Shown here piece after piece: positions 10,026-21,480 of a stretch of 64,000 bases of DNA. Location: positions 25,957,135-26,021,134 of the forward strand of contig OU452202.1 of NCBI GenBank assembly GCA_911728435.2. Reading direction: 5' to 3'. Both the position numbers and the translations under genes were made by a program. The DNA comes from Apoderus coryli. Taxonomy: Eukaryota > Arthropoda > Insecta > Coleoptera > Attelabidae. The notes beneath the pieces are model-generated. The model searched no databases. It had not been told where the DNA came from and was given only the letters and a program-made list of their open reading frames with translations. Position 1 is the stretch's first letter; each line of letters starts with the position of its first letter.

Positions 10026-10617
10026 GTGAACATCAACATAAAATATTTTGTGGTGTAGACGTCTTTGTTTTTGCAGAAACTATATTTGTTTTGCAAAATA
10101 TTTTTTTATTTTTCAACAAAATGATGAAGTGGGCACCCTGTATAGAAAATGTTACTTTGTATATCACATTCCCTTCCATTTCCTTTTATTCAAATGGTTT
10201 TCGGTGTATGTTTTCCACTACATAAATATTACATCAAGATATTTTCGCTTCTGTGCGAAAAGCTGGGCTTAAAACAATGAAACACCTGAATGTTTAGGTG
10301 TTGGAATGATGCTTTTGTTATTTTTTTATTCTTTTTTTTATTATTTGGGGAATAGGTATATGTGTATATGGTGTATTGCGGCCGTCAAGGCATCCACATA
10401 ACCATATTTCAAACATACATTGCCATCGTGTGTAGGTGTAAAGTCTGCAAAATTTCGATTATTAAGTTATATCGTGAAAAGTTTATTACAATAAATTGGT
10501 AAATGAAAGTCTGTCGCATCCACTAAATTGTTTTAATTATTAAAAACATGTTTCAACCCTAGCCAGGGTCTGAAGATGCTGTACCGGGCGGGAGTGTAAA
10601 TAATTAGTGAACACATT
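10026..10617. other. Intergenic with transposon-end motifs
   Basis: CACCCTG at 10134-10140. A CCCTAGCCAGGG palindrome near 10559 recurs at about 11504, on the far side of the next foldback element. Confidence 0.4.
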
Positions 10618-11504
10618 ATACAGGGTGTTAGTAAATAAGTGCGACAAACTTCAGGAGGTAATTCTGCATGAAAAAATAATAACAGTTTGCTATATAAACA
10701 CATGTCCGCAAATGCTTCGTTTTCTGCTGAGATACAGTTAAAGTTTTTCTTAAAAACTGAAGATTTATTGATTGCTCTGAAACCGGTGGAGCTATGCAAA
10801 TGAAATTTAGTGGGTTTTAATAGGTAGTTATTGCGCATTTTTTGACATGCAATGAAGAATTTTATGTTCGTCAGTGGCGCGCATACGGGTAATAATCTCA
10901 ATTTTTTTGGAGAAAAAAAGGGTACCCCACTGGAATTTTTTAAATTAAAAATCATTTTGGAATTCCTCGTTCAATTCTCGATAAAATATCTCTTGCTTTT
11001 TTATCGTAGGGGGTATTTGTGCAAAAAAATTAAAATATCTCGCGGCTACTGTCAACATTCTGTTATACGAATATTTCAACGAAATGTCAAATTAGCATTT
11101 CTTTACTATTAGTGTTTTTTCTCTTATTGTTTTGGTTTAATATTTATTGTATTAGATAGTTCTTGATAATGAATTACAGAAATGGAAAATACGGGGTAAG
11201 ATGTTTTATTTTTTTGCACAAAGACGATCCCCCTACGATAAAACAGCAAGAGAGATTTTTTATCACAAATTGAACGAGGAATTGCAAAATGATTTTTTAT
11301 TTGAAAAATTTCAGTGGCGTACCATTTTTTCTTTAAAAATATTGAGATAATTACCCGTACGCGCGCCACTGATGAACATACAATTCTTAATTGCTTGCCA
11401 AAAAATGCGTAATAACTACCTCTTAAAACCCACTAAATTTCATTTGCATATCTCCACCGGTTTCAGAGATATCAATAAATCTTCAGTTTTTAAGAAAAAC
11501 CCTA
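10618..11504. repeat. Foldback (long inverted repeat) element
   Basis: The left end begins TACAGGGTGTTAGTAAATAA. The arms are about 10743-11060 and 11165-11504. The left arm reads through ACCGGTGGAG, AAATTTAGTGGGTTTTAA, GGTAGTTATT and CAGTGGCGCGC; the right arm has the reverse complements of these with scattered mismatches. The loop of about 100 bp is AT-rich. Short frames inside (10533-10955, 10852-11112, 11124-11369) are mirror translations of the arms and not genes. The first 125 bp after TACAGGGTG have no counterpart on the right, so the element is asymmetric or truncated. Confidence 0.75.
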
Positions 11505-11640
11505 GCCAGGGTTATCATCAGTTGGATTCTGCAGAATACAACTGATGATAACCCTGGCTGTACATACAGTGTATGTTGTACAGTATATGTTGTATTCTGC
11601 AGAATCCAACTGATGATAACCCTGGCTAGCGTCAAAACAC
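11502..11640. repeat. Compound inverted/direct repeat
   Basis: CTAGCCAGGGTTATCATCAG with the following TTGGATTCTGCAGAATACAA is repeated as its reverse complement ending at about 11631. The block CAACTGATGATAACCCTGGC also occurs twice as a direct repeat (about 11540 and 11607). The middle holds TACATACAGTGTATGTTGTA. Probably a small hairpin transposon abutting the foldback element. Confidence 0.75.
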
Positions 11641-12662
11641 GTTTTTAGTAATTAAAACTACTTTGTTAAAATTTATTAAAATAGTTTTACGGTTTCTTAG
11701 AGTCTGCTAGATAGTGATAAGCTATTTATTTTGTTTGGAAATTCTAATATGTAAATAATCATTTTGATTTAAAAAACCTATAGTTATGTATTTTGGGTTT
11801 GTAAACCAAATGTTCATACACTGTATGTACAGCGTGGGCAAATTTCAATGTTTTTATACGGTATTGCCTCAAAACCGTAATAGTTGAGCAAAACTAAGTA
11901 ACACGTTGCGTTCCATTTTTTTCTTTTGCTATTACAGTTTAGGCTATACCGTATAAAAAAATCGAAATATGCCCACTATTTACACTAGAGTTTTGATGAA
12001 AAAATAAGCAAAACGTATTTCCTGGTCACTGAATGAAACCTTCAAACCAAACCCCATGAATATCAAAAGAAAGAAATGTTGGATTAAGGTTCAGGAGACC
12101 TTGTCCAAGACGGTGACTATGAGAACGACCCTTGGCGCATTGCTTCATATCCGTCTGTGTTTTCTAATTTCGGCTTTCCACCAAGCGGACCGGACAAAAA
12201 CAAAACTCAAATTCGGTCCGTTTGTAACAGTCCGCAAACAAAACTAAAACTGTTTGCGAACTTTTTTTTATTACATTTTTTCAATTATTTATCAAGTCAA
12301 TAAAACTTCTCAATTTAATCTGAATTATTAACCCAATAAACAGAAGTAATTTGTCAAAAGCATAAACAGAGGTACATTAAATTAACACACAAAAATACTA
12401 CATTTTGAAGATCTTCCTTTCTTTTTTAGGCTCCTACTCCACAGTTGACTCTTGCCATTGCTTAGTAGCAACTTTATATTATTTAAATTCCACCAGCACC
12501 AAGGAGGTTTTATTGACCAAACGGAACCATTTGCATAGGGATTTGATGCTGTTCTGTCAATAACCCTTTGTCCGGCACCATTTGTTTCCTCTCGTTTGGA
12601 TTCCAAACTTCGAAACAGCATTATCGGGGACCACAGGACTAACAGTGCATGTATTTGACAAA
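11641..12662. other. Intergenic, nothing recognised
   Basis: Two short frames (12056-12247 plus, 12382-12621 minus) have no recognisable motif and no coding-like context. Confidence 0.4.
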
Positions 12663-13256
12663 GTTGTCACAATGGAGTTGTCAGAGAGCTCTTACAAAAA
12701 TACAATTTACAAAGGCCGTTAAATCTTTCAGAATTATACATCTCGTTGCAAATGGGTATAATAACTGGTGTGTTCTTTAATTTGATGAGCAGTTAACTGT
12801 TCTCTTGGACTATAAATTAACAGTTTGTTGGCTGTTAGATTTATTGTGCTCAGTTTTGAAGTTGTCACAATGGAGTTGTCAGAGAGCTCTTACAAAAATA
12901 CAATTTACAAAGGCCGTTAAATCTTTCAGAATTATACATCTCGTTGCCAATGGGTATAATAACTGGTGTGTTCTTTAATTTGATGAGCAGTTAACTGTTC
13001 TCTTGGACTATAAATTAACAGTTTGTTGGCTGTTAGATTTATTGTGCTCAGTTTTGAAGTTGTCACAATGGAGTTGTCAGAGAGCTCTTACAAAAATACA
13101 ATTTACAAAGGCCGTTAAATCTTTCAGAATTATACATCTCGTTGCCAATGGGTATAATAATTGGTGTGTTCTTTAATTTGATGAGCAGTTAACTGTTCTC
13201 TTGAACTATAAATTAACAGTTTGTTGGCTGTTAGATTTATTGTGCTCAGTTTTGAA
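12663..13256. repeat. Tandem repeat, three 198-bp units
   Basis: The motif GTTGTCACAATGGAG starts units at 12663, 12861 and 13059, exactly 198 bp apart, each ending in GTGCTCAGTTTTGA. The units differ by only a few substitutions (CAAATGGG/CCAATGGG, AACTGG/AATTGG, TGGACT/TGAACT). No open frame runs through all three. Confidence 0.92.
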
Positions 13257-14975
13257 AATCATGTCTTTTAAACTAAGTAAGTAAACATAATTTTTTCTTT
13301 TCGATTAAATTTTTTCTTTTTGTTGACAAAACGCTTTATTAAATTTGCGAACCACACTTCTCTCTAAGCACATTTCTCGTTTGTAGAAATGCGAGATTTT
13401 TCCCTCGTTTGCACACCACGTCTCTTTTCAAGTGTATCAGTTACTCAATGAACAATAGAATTGTTTATTTCCCAAAACTCACGTTATTTCCTTTTATAAA
13501 ACCATCTCATCGCTTTCAACCAACTTTGTGATGAAAAACCATGATGATTTCCATCTAAAGGCTGTTTGACACGGTAATAGATTTAGTACTAAATTTAGTT
13601 TTTTTTTTTCAATCACAAATAAAAGCCAAATCTCCACAAAAATAAATTTAATAGAAATCCGTAACGGAAAAAATATTTATTACGTACCTTGTATTAATAA
13701 AAAATAAAATAAAATAAAATTAAGAACAGCTAACATTATTTTTGTTGTTTTTCATTTTCTTATTGTAGATCATGATAGTTTTTAAAGATTAATCAATCTG
13801 GAATTGTAATCCTTCAACTTCCAACAGAAATTGAAATATGAATTCATTCATTAATCCTTATAATTTTTAATCCTTATAATTTCTGATCGTGCTGTCTTTG
13901 TCGTCGAAAATCTGCAAAAAAACGACCGCTATCTATGTGACTTAACTTAAAGCTGCACCGAAGGTGCAGCCGCAGGTCTGTCTATATGAAAAATTTGTTT
14001 TTTGCTGCATTAATAACGTCCGCCGCTATTAACGTTAACGTAAATTTAACACCAACGATTTTCAAATAGAGAGATGTGGTAGTTCTAAAAAATAGCGTGA
14101 AGTAACAAATGATGAGCTTACCGAACACCCTGTATATGAAAAACATCTTATCCTAAGACGAATTCATTGAGGCATAAACAGCTAGTAACAGCTTCAATTA
14201 TATGAACTTATACCAGGCCAAGTAGTGACTTGAGCTCCAAACTTATCTCATTCTAAATGCAGTGAATGATATACTATTGAAAATGGCGAATTGTAAAAGT
14301 AATTCAACACACTCATACACATACACCGACAATTCAACAAAACTTTAACTGCGGAATCTTTCTTGCGTCCCCTTATAGCTATATATCTCGCTTTCTCCTG
14401 TTCAACCATTTTCAAGTGTATTGTAGGTACCTCATTTTTCAATGGAACACGATTTAAAAGAGTGCGGTTACATGAATCGCCTTTTTTAACGTCAATATTT
14501 CGATAGAAACAAATTGTAAGCAATTCGCCAAGGAAAACTATCCGTAATATCCTGCAATTCTTTTGCGGAGAGAAATATTTCAAAATAACAACTGATAAAT
14601 GATAAAATTTCAGTGAGTGAAAATAAATGATTAAGAGGGTTCTTGTTCAATCAAGCAATAAATAAATTGATCTTCCGACATCCGACACAAAATAAATGTT
14701 ATAGTTTTAATATTGTTTTGAATGTTTTTCTTTGAGAAGAAACAATCCACAATAATAAAACGGCTCTTATTCACTCTACTCTTTAATGAAAATAAGGTTA
14801 AGTTAGGGTAGAGTTTCTAAAAATCACAACAAAATCCATTTAATTATTTGAGTTTCCAACAGATTTAATTTATTTAACTTTCACAATAATAAAACAAATT
14901 TTAGTGTTTGAATGAAAGTCCACAAAATAAATTTAAGAATTCAGAATTTATCCGTCATTTTGATTTAAATTTAAA
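13257..14975. other. Intergenic, AT-rich
   Basis: A short hairpin GCTGCACC-GAA-GGTGCAGC lies near 13962. CACCCTGTA is at 14126. A 111-codon minus frame at 14248-14583 has no family signature. Confidence 0.4.
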
Positions 14976-15641
14976 TACAGGGTGAGTCACGAGGAATTGT
15001 ACATACTTCTACCATAAGTAGAGGCACGTTAGGGGATTATCAAATGACCATTAAAAAATGTCTCCTTGTTTTGACTATTAATATACAGGGTGAATTATGG
15101 ATCTTCACCAAAACAATGTTTCGTCATATCTTTTCAATGATTAAGTCGATTTATCTCACTTTTTTTTTTATAAAAGTGTGTATTGGTGTCTGGCAACTAA
15201 CTGACATATTCAGAATTTAAAAAAATCCAGGTCCGTCTTCGAGAAAATTTGTTGGACTGCTTCATATTCAACACTTCACCCTGTATATGATTTTTCAAAA
15301 ATGTGATATAATTTTTTCAGAGGGCATAAATAGACAGTTAGACCAGGGTATTTGAATTTTTTGTTACACTCACCTCACATTTCCAATTAAAGATTCATTT
15401 TAGAGACAAATTGAAAATTGGCAATAATGAAGTATCTTACTGTATAATAATGTTTAGATATTAAAAAGAAATCTTCAAAATAAACAGAAACGACACACAC
15501 TGTGCTCCAGTATGGTAAATACCATAATTTGAATTGATTTACAGGGCCGTTTATCCCAATAATTCACCCTGTATGTATCTTTTTCCACCCGTAATAGACA
15601 GAAAACAGATAAAAAATGTTTGTAATAACCTAGGTTTCTTA

Positions 15642-16125
15642 TTTGTTTGAGAAAAACTCATGTCTAATTATTTTAATCGGAATGAAATGAACAAGCCAGG
15701 GAAATGTTTATTCATAAATTAAGAAATAAAATAAAAAACAATAACCAAACAATAAAACAATTTTAACAATGTGGAACAAAGTAAAAAACAATTTAATAAA
15801 CATTACGATTATAAAAGATGTTCAAAATGAAATCAATCTGCCTCAATACACTTTTCTCGACGAATGTTTAAATGTGTAATGGACTTTCTGATTGTCAGTG
15901 GGTCCTTTCTGATAATATTGCAACAGTGAATAATTCTGTTAATGAGCTGTTGTGTTTTATAATCGTAATGATTGTTAAATTGTTTTTTACTTTTTTCCAC
16001 ATTGTTAAAACTGTTTTATTGTTTGGTTATTATTTTTTATTTTATTTCTTAAGTTATGATTAAACATTTCCCTGGCTTGTTCATTTCATTCCGATTAAAA
16101 TAATTAGAGTTTTCCTCAAACAAAT
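15642..16125. repeat. Inner hairpin element
   Basis: The arms (about 15642-15815 and 15955-16125) share TTTGTTTGAG/CTCAAACAAA, AACAAGCCAGGGAAATG and ATAACCAAACAATAAAAC as reverse complements. The roughly 140-bp loop encodes a peptide (SDCQWVLSDNIATVN) that may be a LINE endonuclease scrap, uncertain. The right arm abuts the LINE D fragment. Confidence 0.8.
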
Positions 16126-16130
16126 AATGT

Positions 16131-16754
16131 GGTGTACCACAGGGCTCAATTCTTGGCCCGATGTTGTTTTCTTTGTATACATCACAGTTCATTGGGGTCT
16201 TGAGACACTGCTCGGCACACTTATATGCTGATGACACTCAATTGTACATGTCCTTCAGGCCGGATAATATGGTTGACATCGCGAGGCTTATCAATGATGA
16301 TCTGGGACGTCTCGTGGAAATCTCTAATAAGCACTGCTTTACAATGAATCCCACTAAAACGCAATTGTTGCTGTTGGGTGCGCGTCGTGCTCGGTTGGAC
16401 TGCTCCGCTGGACTGAGACTTGATTTGGCGGGTTTTGAACTAAAATGTGTCAATGTTGTAAAAAGCCTGGGCCTGCACATCGATGCAGATTTGAGGTTTA
16501 GCGAGCATGTAAGTGCGTGTATTAAGAAGGCATTTTGTAATCTAAAATTGATCTATGGCCAGCGGGGACTACTGAGTCGGTCCATGAAGAAAATGCTTTG
16601 TGATAGCTTGGTCCTGTCACATTTTAATTTTGGCGATGTCGTCTATGGGCCTTGTCTGCTTGGTGTTGATGAGCGCAGGATACAGCTTATGCAGAATTCT
16701 TGCATTCGTCTAATAGCTGGCATTCGAAGAAGATTTTTAAATGCGGCCCTGTAA
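16131..16754 (+). pseudogene. LINE D reverse-transcriptase fragment
   Basis: The frame opens with the RT box [16 protein letters not shown] (16131 on), continues to [11 protein letters not shown], the catalytic YADD, and thumb sequence ([41 protein letters not shown]). It stops in [11 protein letters not shown]; the last few codons come from the flanking foldback arm, so the LINE ends near 16738. Both termini of the LINE protein are missing. It resembles the LINE at 37.3-38.4 kb (same FNY/FNFGD-VYGP block) but is clearly diverged from family A. The retained segment has no stop or frameshift. Confidence 0.85.
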
Positions 16755-16971
16755 ATCAATTCAAATTATGGTATTTACCATACTGGAGCACAGTGTGTGT
16801 CGTTTCTGTTTATTTTGAAACATTGTTTTGGTGAAAATCCATAATACACCCTGTATATTAATCAGAACAAGGAGACATTTTTTAATGGTCATTTGATAAT
16901 CCCCTAACCTGGCTCTACTTATGGTAGAAGTATGTACAGTTCCTCATGACTCACCCTGTATAATCACAGTT

Positions 16972-17110
16972 GTGTTTGGAAAGGCTCAGGAGAAGGTTGC
17001 TTTTAACATTCGGATTAGCGGGATTGGTCATTATCTGAATAGGGCGAAATCCGCGAGAAATCTGGGTATTATTTTGGATGTAACTTTTAAGATTTCCATG
17101 GATGTCCGAG
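16972..17110 (+). pseudogene. Small LINE reverse-transcriptase scrap
   Basis: FGKAQEKVAFNIRISG and AKSARNLGIILDVTF correspond to the RT thumb region (compare SARNLGVNMD in the LINE at 37.3 kb). After about 17110 the frame stays open to 17259 but loses resemblance. It begins immediately outside the foldback element's right end. Confidence 0.5.
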
Positions 17111-17499
17111 AATTCCTGGGATATACGAGGATGTACAGTGATGTCCGGGGATGCCTTAGAGAAAGAGGATGTCTGGTGTACAAATTTTGCCCAAGGGTTT
17201 ACCCCTCGTATTCAGATGAACTAAATCTGGCAGAAATGTTTTTAAATGACACAAGTTGACACAGTTGGCATTCGAATATGTCTATTTTACCGTCGTCACC
17301 ACCAATCTAGGTTCTGGGCAGCTGGGGACCAATAATACTTATGAAAGTCTAAAATAAACTAACGTAAACTCCATCAAGTGAAAATGCATAACTCATAGTA
17401 ACTAGGCTGTAGTTGAATTGCCTCAGCAAGAGCATGTAGGTATACAATTTCGCAACCCATGTTCAGTATTTACTTCTGTAGCATGCACCATAGTTTTTA
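17111..17499. other. Intergenic, nothing recognised
   Basis: No motif beyond the tail of an open frame that ends at 17259. Confidence 0.4.
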
Positions 17500-17962
17500 T
17501 GTGACTCCACTAATAGAAAACAAGCGTCGGGCGATCAAGGGGGCCACCTCATTCGAACACCCCGGCCCATCTATCTACTTGCGCAAAATGTGGGGAGCAC
17601 CATCGTGAACAAGCAACAAATGCTGCCTAAAGTCCAGATTAACTTCTTCGAGGAGTACCAGTAAATTATTACGCAAAAATTGTAAATAAAGAGCACCACT
17701 GAAACGATTTTCCAGAATGACAGGGCCAATAAGTACTTTATTTACAATTCCAGCCCAGTGACATGCGCATTTTCCAATGCCCAAGAATGCGTTTTGTGAA
17801 AATTGGCTCACCCATAACTAAAATGTTCATGGCAAGGTTTGGATTTAACTGCGGCTGACGTAACAACCACTCGCAAATGTTTAGTGTAAGCGGAAGATCC
17901 TTTGGAAGTAAGACTGCAAATGTCTTAGTGCTTATGCCAGGTTCAAAATTTGCTGCAGCCAT
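17500..17962 (-). pseudogene. Tc1/mariner-like (DUF4817-type) transposase remnant
   Basis: Minus-strand blocks in order: LPKDLPLTLNICEWLLRQ, NPNLAMNILVMGEPIFTK (where the family has a TDEA-type first aspartate, here replaced by MGE), GIVNKVLIGPVILENRFSG, YLQFLRNNL and VHDGAPH with the second catalytic Asp, then degenerate DRWAGV/GGPLDRP sequence. At least two frame changes separate them. This is an abundant insect IS630/Tc1-mariner-type family. The copy is dead, and its N-terminus is not adjacent. A related N-terminal fragment is at 20580-20890. Confidence 0.75.
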
Positions 17963-18899
17963 TGAATTTTTATGTGATTCTCCGTATGGACCTTCACTAA
18001 TTTCGTCAGCGAGAGAATGATGTCCATGATTAATCTCGTTATACCAACCTTTCAGGAGGATGCGGCTTCATCACCAAACGTTGACAATTTTTGTTGTTTT
18101 AATTCAGCTGATATGTAAAGAAGGTTGGGTTGAGGGGAATTATAAATCGACATCCACTCTTATTAGTAATGTTGCCGCATGTACTTGCATTAATGCTGAT
18201 ACGAAAAATGTCACGTTCTCTATTGAACCCAAGTGGTGTTTTTCGCGTTGACTTTTATTGCCGTTTGTGAATTATGGGGCTGCATGCCAGTGATTTGTTC
18301 ACGAAATTTATGTTTCTTTCAATATTATATATACGTACACCGACGCCTCGTAAAAGATTATCCACCCTCAGTGCTCTTAAAAAAATGATTGCTCTATTAT
18401 TTTTGTTCTTTTTAATAAAATTCGTCTAGAGATACTTATTGATTTTGATATTTTTTTTTCTAATAGTGTAGTAAGGTCATCGTAAATATAAATATACCGT
18501 GGTAAGGTGAACGAGATTAGGAAACATAAACCACCTTGTATTAACTTATGCTGAGGTTTCGTCGATATATTCCGACTTCTTCAGGGCTAAAATTAAAATG
18601 GTGATTAGTCATGAAGTTCTACAAACCAGGTCAAATGAAATAACAAACTACAGCATGTTAATTTAATTTGTGCAAAATATAATTTCACGTTGGATTGAGA
18701 TTGACGTGGCCAAAAAAAGCAACTTTTTTAGCTTCATTTTACACTATTCCATTTCGGAAGTTTCTTATTTGATTCACCATCCTGTCCAAGCGAGGAATTT
18801 TATGTTAGAAAATTATAAAGAAATAATAAACTGTTGCACTCGAGGCACGAATAGGTCTCCATATTTAAGTGTAAAACTCATAATTTTATGACTTTTTTT
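17963..18899. other. Intergenic with one hammerhead-like relic
   Basis: On the minus strand, CTGAAGA (plus 18584-18578), a GTCG/CGAC hairpin and GAAAC (plus 18560-18556) occur in hammerhead order with one extra base before the stem. Short frames at 18060-18251 and 18670-18891 are unsupported. Confidence 0.4.
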
Positions 18900-19610
18900 T
18901 CATTTATTTAAAATTTATATGTATTGTATATTATATGTATCGGGTTTTCTTCTTTTTTCTTCTCTTTGGAGGCACTATTTATATGTACATATTTTATATT
19001 TCAGATCTTCTACGCCAAGTTCCTGTACGCAAAAGAGTTGATTTTTTTTATTATAAACTTTATTTTGCCTCCTTTTCTACTATTTGCGAACGCCTATGTA
19101 AACAAAATTGTTATGCTGCATGTTGTAGGTTATCTTATATCAAAGCTATATATAATTAGCCAATTTTTCTGTTATATTTGGTTTTTTTTTTCCATTTTGA
19201 CCCTTTTTTACACTATTTTCGAACGCCTGTGTGAACCAGTTCATTTATGTAACATTTTTTAGGTTATCGTTCGTTCGTTCTTCGTTAATGGCCTTCACCA
19301 GTGGGTATTTAGCCAGTTTCTCGTTTAATCGTCTTTTCGGACGCCCATTAAAGGGCTGCTGGGCTGCTGCCCATATCCATTGTGTAATCTTCGTGGTTGT
19401 TTTTTTTTTATTATACTTAGTTTGGCGAGTGTGATTACGATTGTCTTCAATATTCTAATACTTCAAACTGAAAATGTTAGTTTAAGGAACATCAAGTTGA
19501 ACACATGCACATATAATAGATGGATTGCATAAATAATAAGTAGTAAAGTTGAAGATTCAGAGAGAAGGACAGAAATTTCTGTAACAAAGGACACACACAG
19601 TTAAAGACGC

Positions 19611-19805
19611 CACTCATTTAGGCGCAAAAAGTTAATAAGTGTTTTAAGTGATTCGTAGTTTAAGTCTTTTAATAAAGTTTGTACCGACATAGGAGCTCCA
19701 GCCTTTATGAGCTCAGAATATAGGTTTTGTCGATTATTAGGGCATTCAAAGATAATATGAGTTAGACTCCCTATTTGTCCACATTGACAGAAAGGATATT
19801 TTTTA
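19611..19805 (-). pseudogene. LINE C-terminal fragment with Cys/His knuckle
   Basis: Read on the minus strand this gives KYPFCQCGQIGSLTHIIFEC, then PNNRQNLYSELIKAG and a tail ending LRLNEWRL before the TAA at 19611. The C-x-C ... H ... C pattern and the tail resemble the extreme C-terminus of I/Jockey-group LINE proteins, after the RNase H region. There is no upstream RT here, so only the last 65 or so codons survive. It is free of stops. Confidence 0.65.
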
Positions 19806-19848
19806 GGTTATATTTTTAACTATGAAAAATCATTCCGTATTTCATACG

Positions 19849-19953
19849 CGTCCGTAAATAGTGTAAAAGGGGTCAAAATAAGAAAATATATACTTCCTAA
19901 GCTTAGAAGTATATATTTTCTTATTTTGACCCCTTTTACACTATTTACGGACG
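19849..19953. repeat. Near-perfect 105-bp palindrome
   Basis: The left arm from CGTCCGTAAATAGTG and the right arm to CACTATTTACGGACG are reverse complements around a centre at 19901 (CTAAG/CTTAG), with one missing base near the centre. The arms carry the cluster's own repeat motif, so it is an inverted duplication of that repeat. Confidence 0.9.
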
Positions 19954-20579
19954 CCTATGAAACCAAGTTATTTGTAACACATTTTATAGCTTATATTCTA
20001 TCAAAGCTATAAATAACTAGTCAATATTTCTGCTATTTTTAAAAAGTACGTTTTTTTCTAACTTTTTACCTCATTTTACACTTTATTCGTATGTCAATGT
20101 GGTTTAATTGTTTAGGTTAAATATTTTAGGTTATATTTAATTAAACGCACAAAACATTAATCACCATTTCAAATAAGTTTAAGAACTATGATTTTTTTAA
20201 TTTTTAAACCCCTTGCCTACGCTCAATGTTAATCACCACCTATAAATATCCTGTAGTATTTTCGTACCAAATATGGTTAAAATCCGTTAAGTGGTTTTTG
20301 AGTTATCACGGATACAAATTTTTTCTGGCCCTTCAATAGAATTTTCACGGACGCCTATGGTATATTAATTTTTGTCATGTATTTTTAACACCAATTCAAT
20401 TAGTTAAATATAAAATTTTTTACATTTTAAAATATGTTTTTATTTTACCCCCTTTTCTACTATTTACGAACGCCTATGTAAATAAAAAATGAAAACTGCA
20501 TTTTGTAGGTTATCTTATATCAAAGCCAACCCTGTACTACTGGATGTCTCACCGTTACCAATGCAATGGTGTAATGAGA

Positions 20580-20890
20580 TTTCAGAGAACATGTAGATTA
20601 TTTAAAGAGATGTATCCGAATGTACCGCAAATGAAGCAAAAAGCATTTAATCGAATACAAAATAATTATGTTAATTATAATTAACACAATTATTATATGG
20701 CTCTAAATTGAAGATAGAGCGAAAGTTACAAAAACCAGAAACCAGTCCTGAATGTTTTGGATTATTTTTTGGCAAATCCTCAGTCTTCACTTTATAGTGC
20801 TGCATACGATTTGGGGTTATCATATTATGGTGTGCAAAAGATTTTGAATTATCATCATATGCATCCTTTTAAATTAACAAAATTGCTTCT
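20580..20890 (+). pseudogene. N-terminal fragment of a DUF4817-type transposase
   Basis: RTCRLFKEMYPNVPQ (20580-20670) resembles the first helix-turn-helix module of this family, and NVLDYFLANPQSS with SAAYDLGLSYYGVQKIL and HHMHPFKLTK (20751-20890) resembles the second DNA-binding module. The two are in different frames. No catalytic domain follows. It is probably the same superfamily as 17500-17962, but a different insertion. Confidence 0.55.
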
Positions 20891-21480
20891 GATATATTTG
20901 GGAGACGTTTTTTTTTCGTTTTTGACCCTTTTTTTAAACTATTTTCGTACGCCTGTGTGAATCAATTCTTTTATGGAATATTTTTTAGCTTATATTGTAT
21001 CAAAACCATGAAAAAATTATTCCATATCTCGAATAAGTTTAGGAAATATATGTTTTTTATGTTTTGACCCCTTTTCCACTATTTACGAACGCCTATGAAA
21101 GTAAGTTATTTATGACACATTTTATAGGTTATATTCTATCAAAACTATAAATAACTAGTTAATATTTCTGCTATGTTTAAGAAATACGTTTTTTTTAAAT
21201 CTTTTTTACCCCATTTTACACTATTTTCGAACGCCAATATGGTCTAATATTTTAGGTTATATTCAATTAAATGCGTAAAAAATTATGCAGTATTTCGGAT
21301 AAGTTTAAGAACTATGAATTTTTTAAATTTTTGAACCCTCTTTTAAACCCCTTGCCTACGCTCAATGTTTCCCAAAATTTACTCAGCTCCGTGCCATGTC
21401 CAATAGTATTTTTGTACCAAAATTGGTTAAAATCTGTTAAGTTCAGACAGACATACAGACACACAGACAGGCAGATATTT

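Larger units (their letters stand above)
14976..16960. mobile_element. Foldback transposon with TACAGGGTGAGTCA ends, carrying nested DNA
   Basis: The outer ends TACAGGGTGAGTCA (14976) and TGACTCACCCTGTA (ending 16960) are inverted. Arm A (14976-15125) pairs with about 16830-16960, and arm B (15487-15556) pairs with 16745-16813. On the right A and B are adjacent, while on the left they are separated by about 350 bp, so the right arm has a deletion. The interior holds a second, independent hairpin (15642-16125) and a LINE fragment (16131-16738). No transposase is present. Confidence 0.8.
18900..21480. repeat. Degenerate repeat cluster with CGAACGCCTATG motif
   Basis: The phrase TTTACACTATTTACGAACGC followed by CTATG, or a close variant, occurs at about 19087, 19221, 19338, 19948, 20348, 20467, 20946, 21086 and 21228. 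Several are spaced 130-150 bp apart, usually with ATAGGTTATATTCTATCAAA and CTATAAATAACTAG between them. Two copies of another block, CCCCTTGCCTACGCTCAATG to GGTTAAAATC, are at 20205-20290 and 21345-21440; the second ends in a GACAGACATACAGACA-type tract. Several LINE and transposase scraps are embedded (separate entries). Confidence 0.7.

Noticed and set aside
10533..11369. Three ORFs of 80-140 codons
   Set aside because: They lie in the arms of a foldback element, partly mirror each other, and match no family.
15872..16063. 63-codon ORF in the inner hairpin loop
   Set aside because: Most of it is translated hairpin arm; only a short segment vaguely resembles a LINE endonuclease region.
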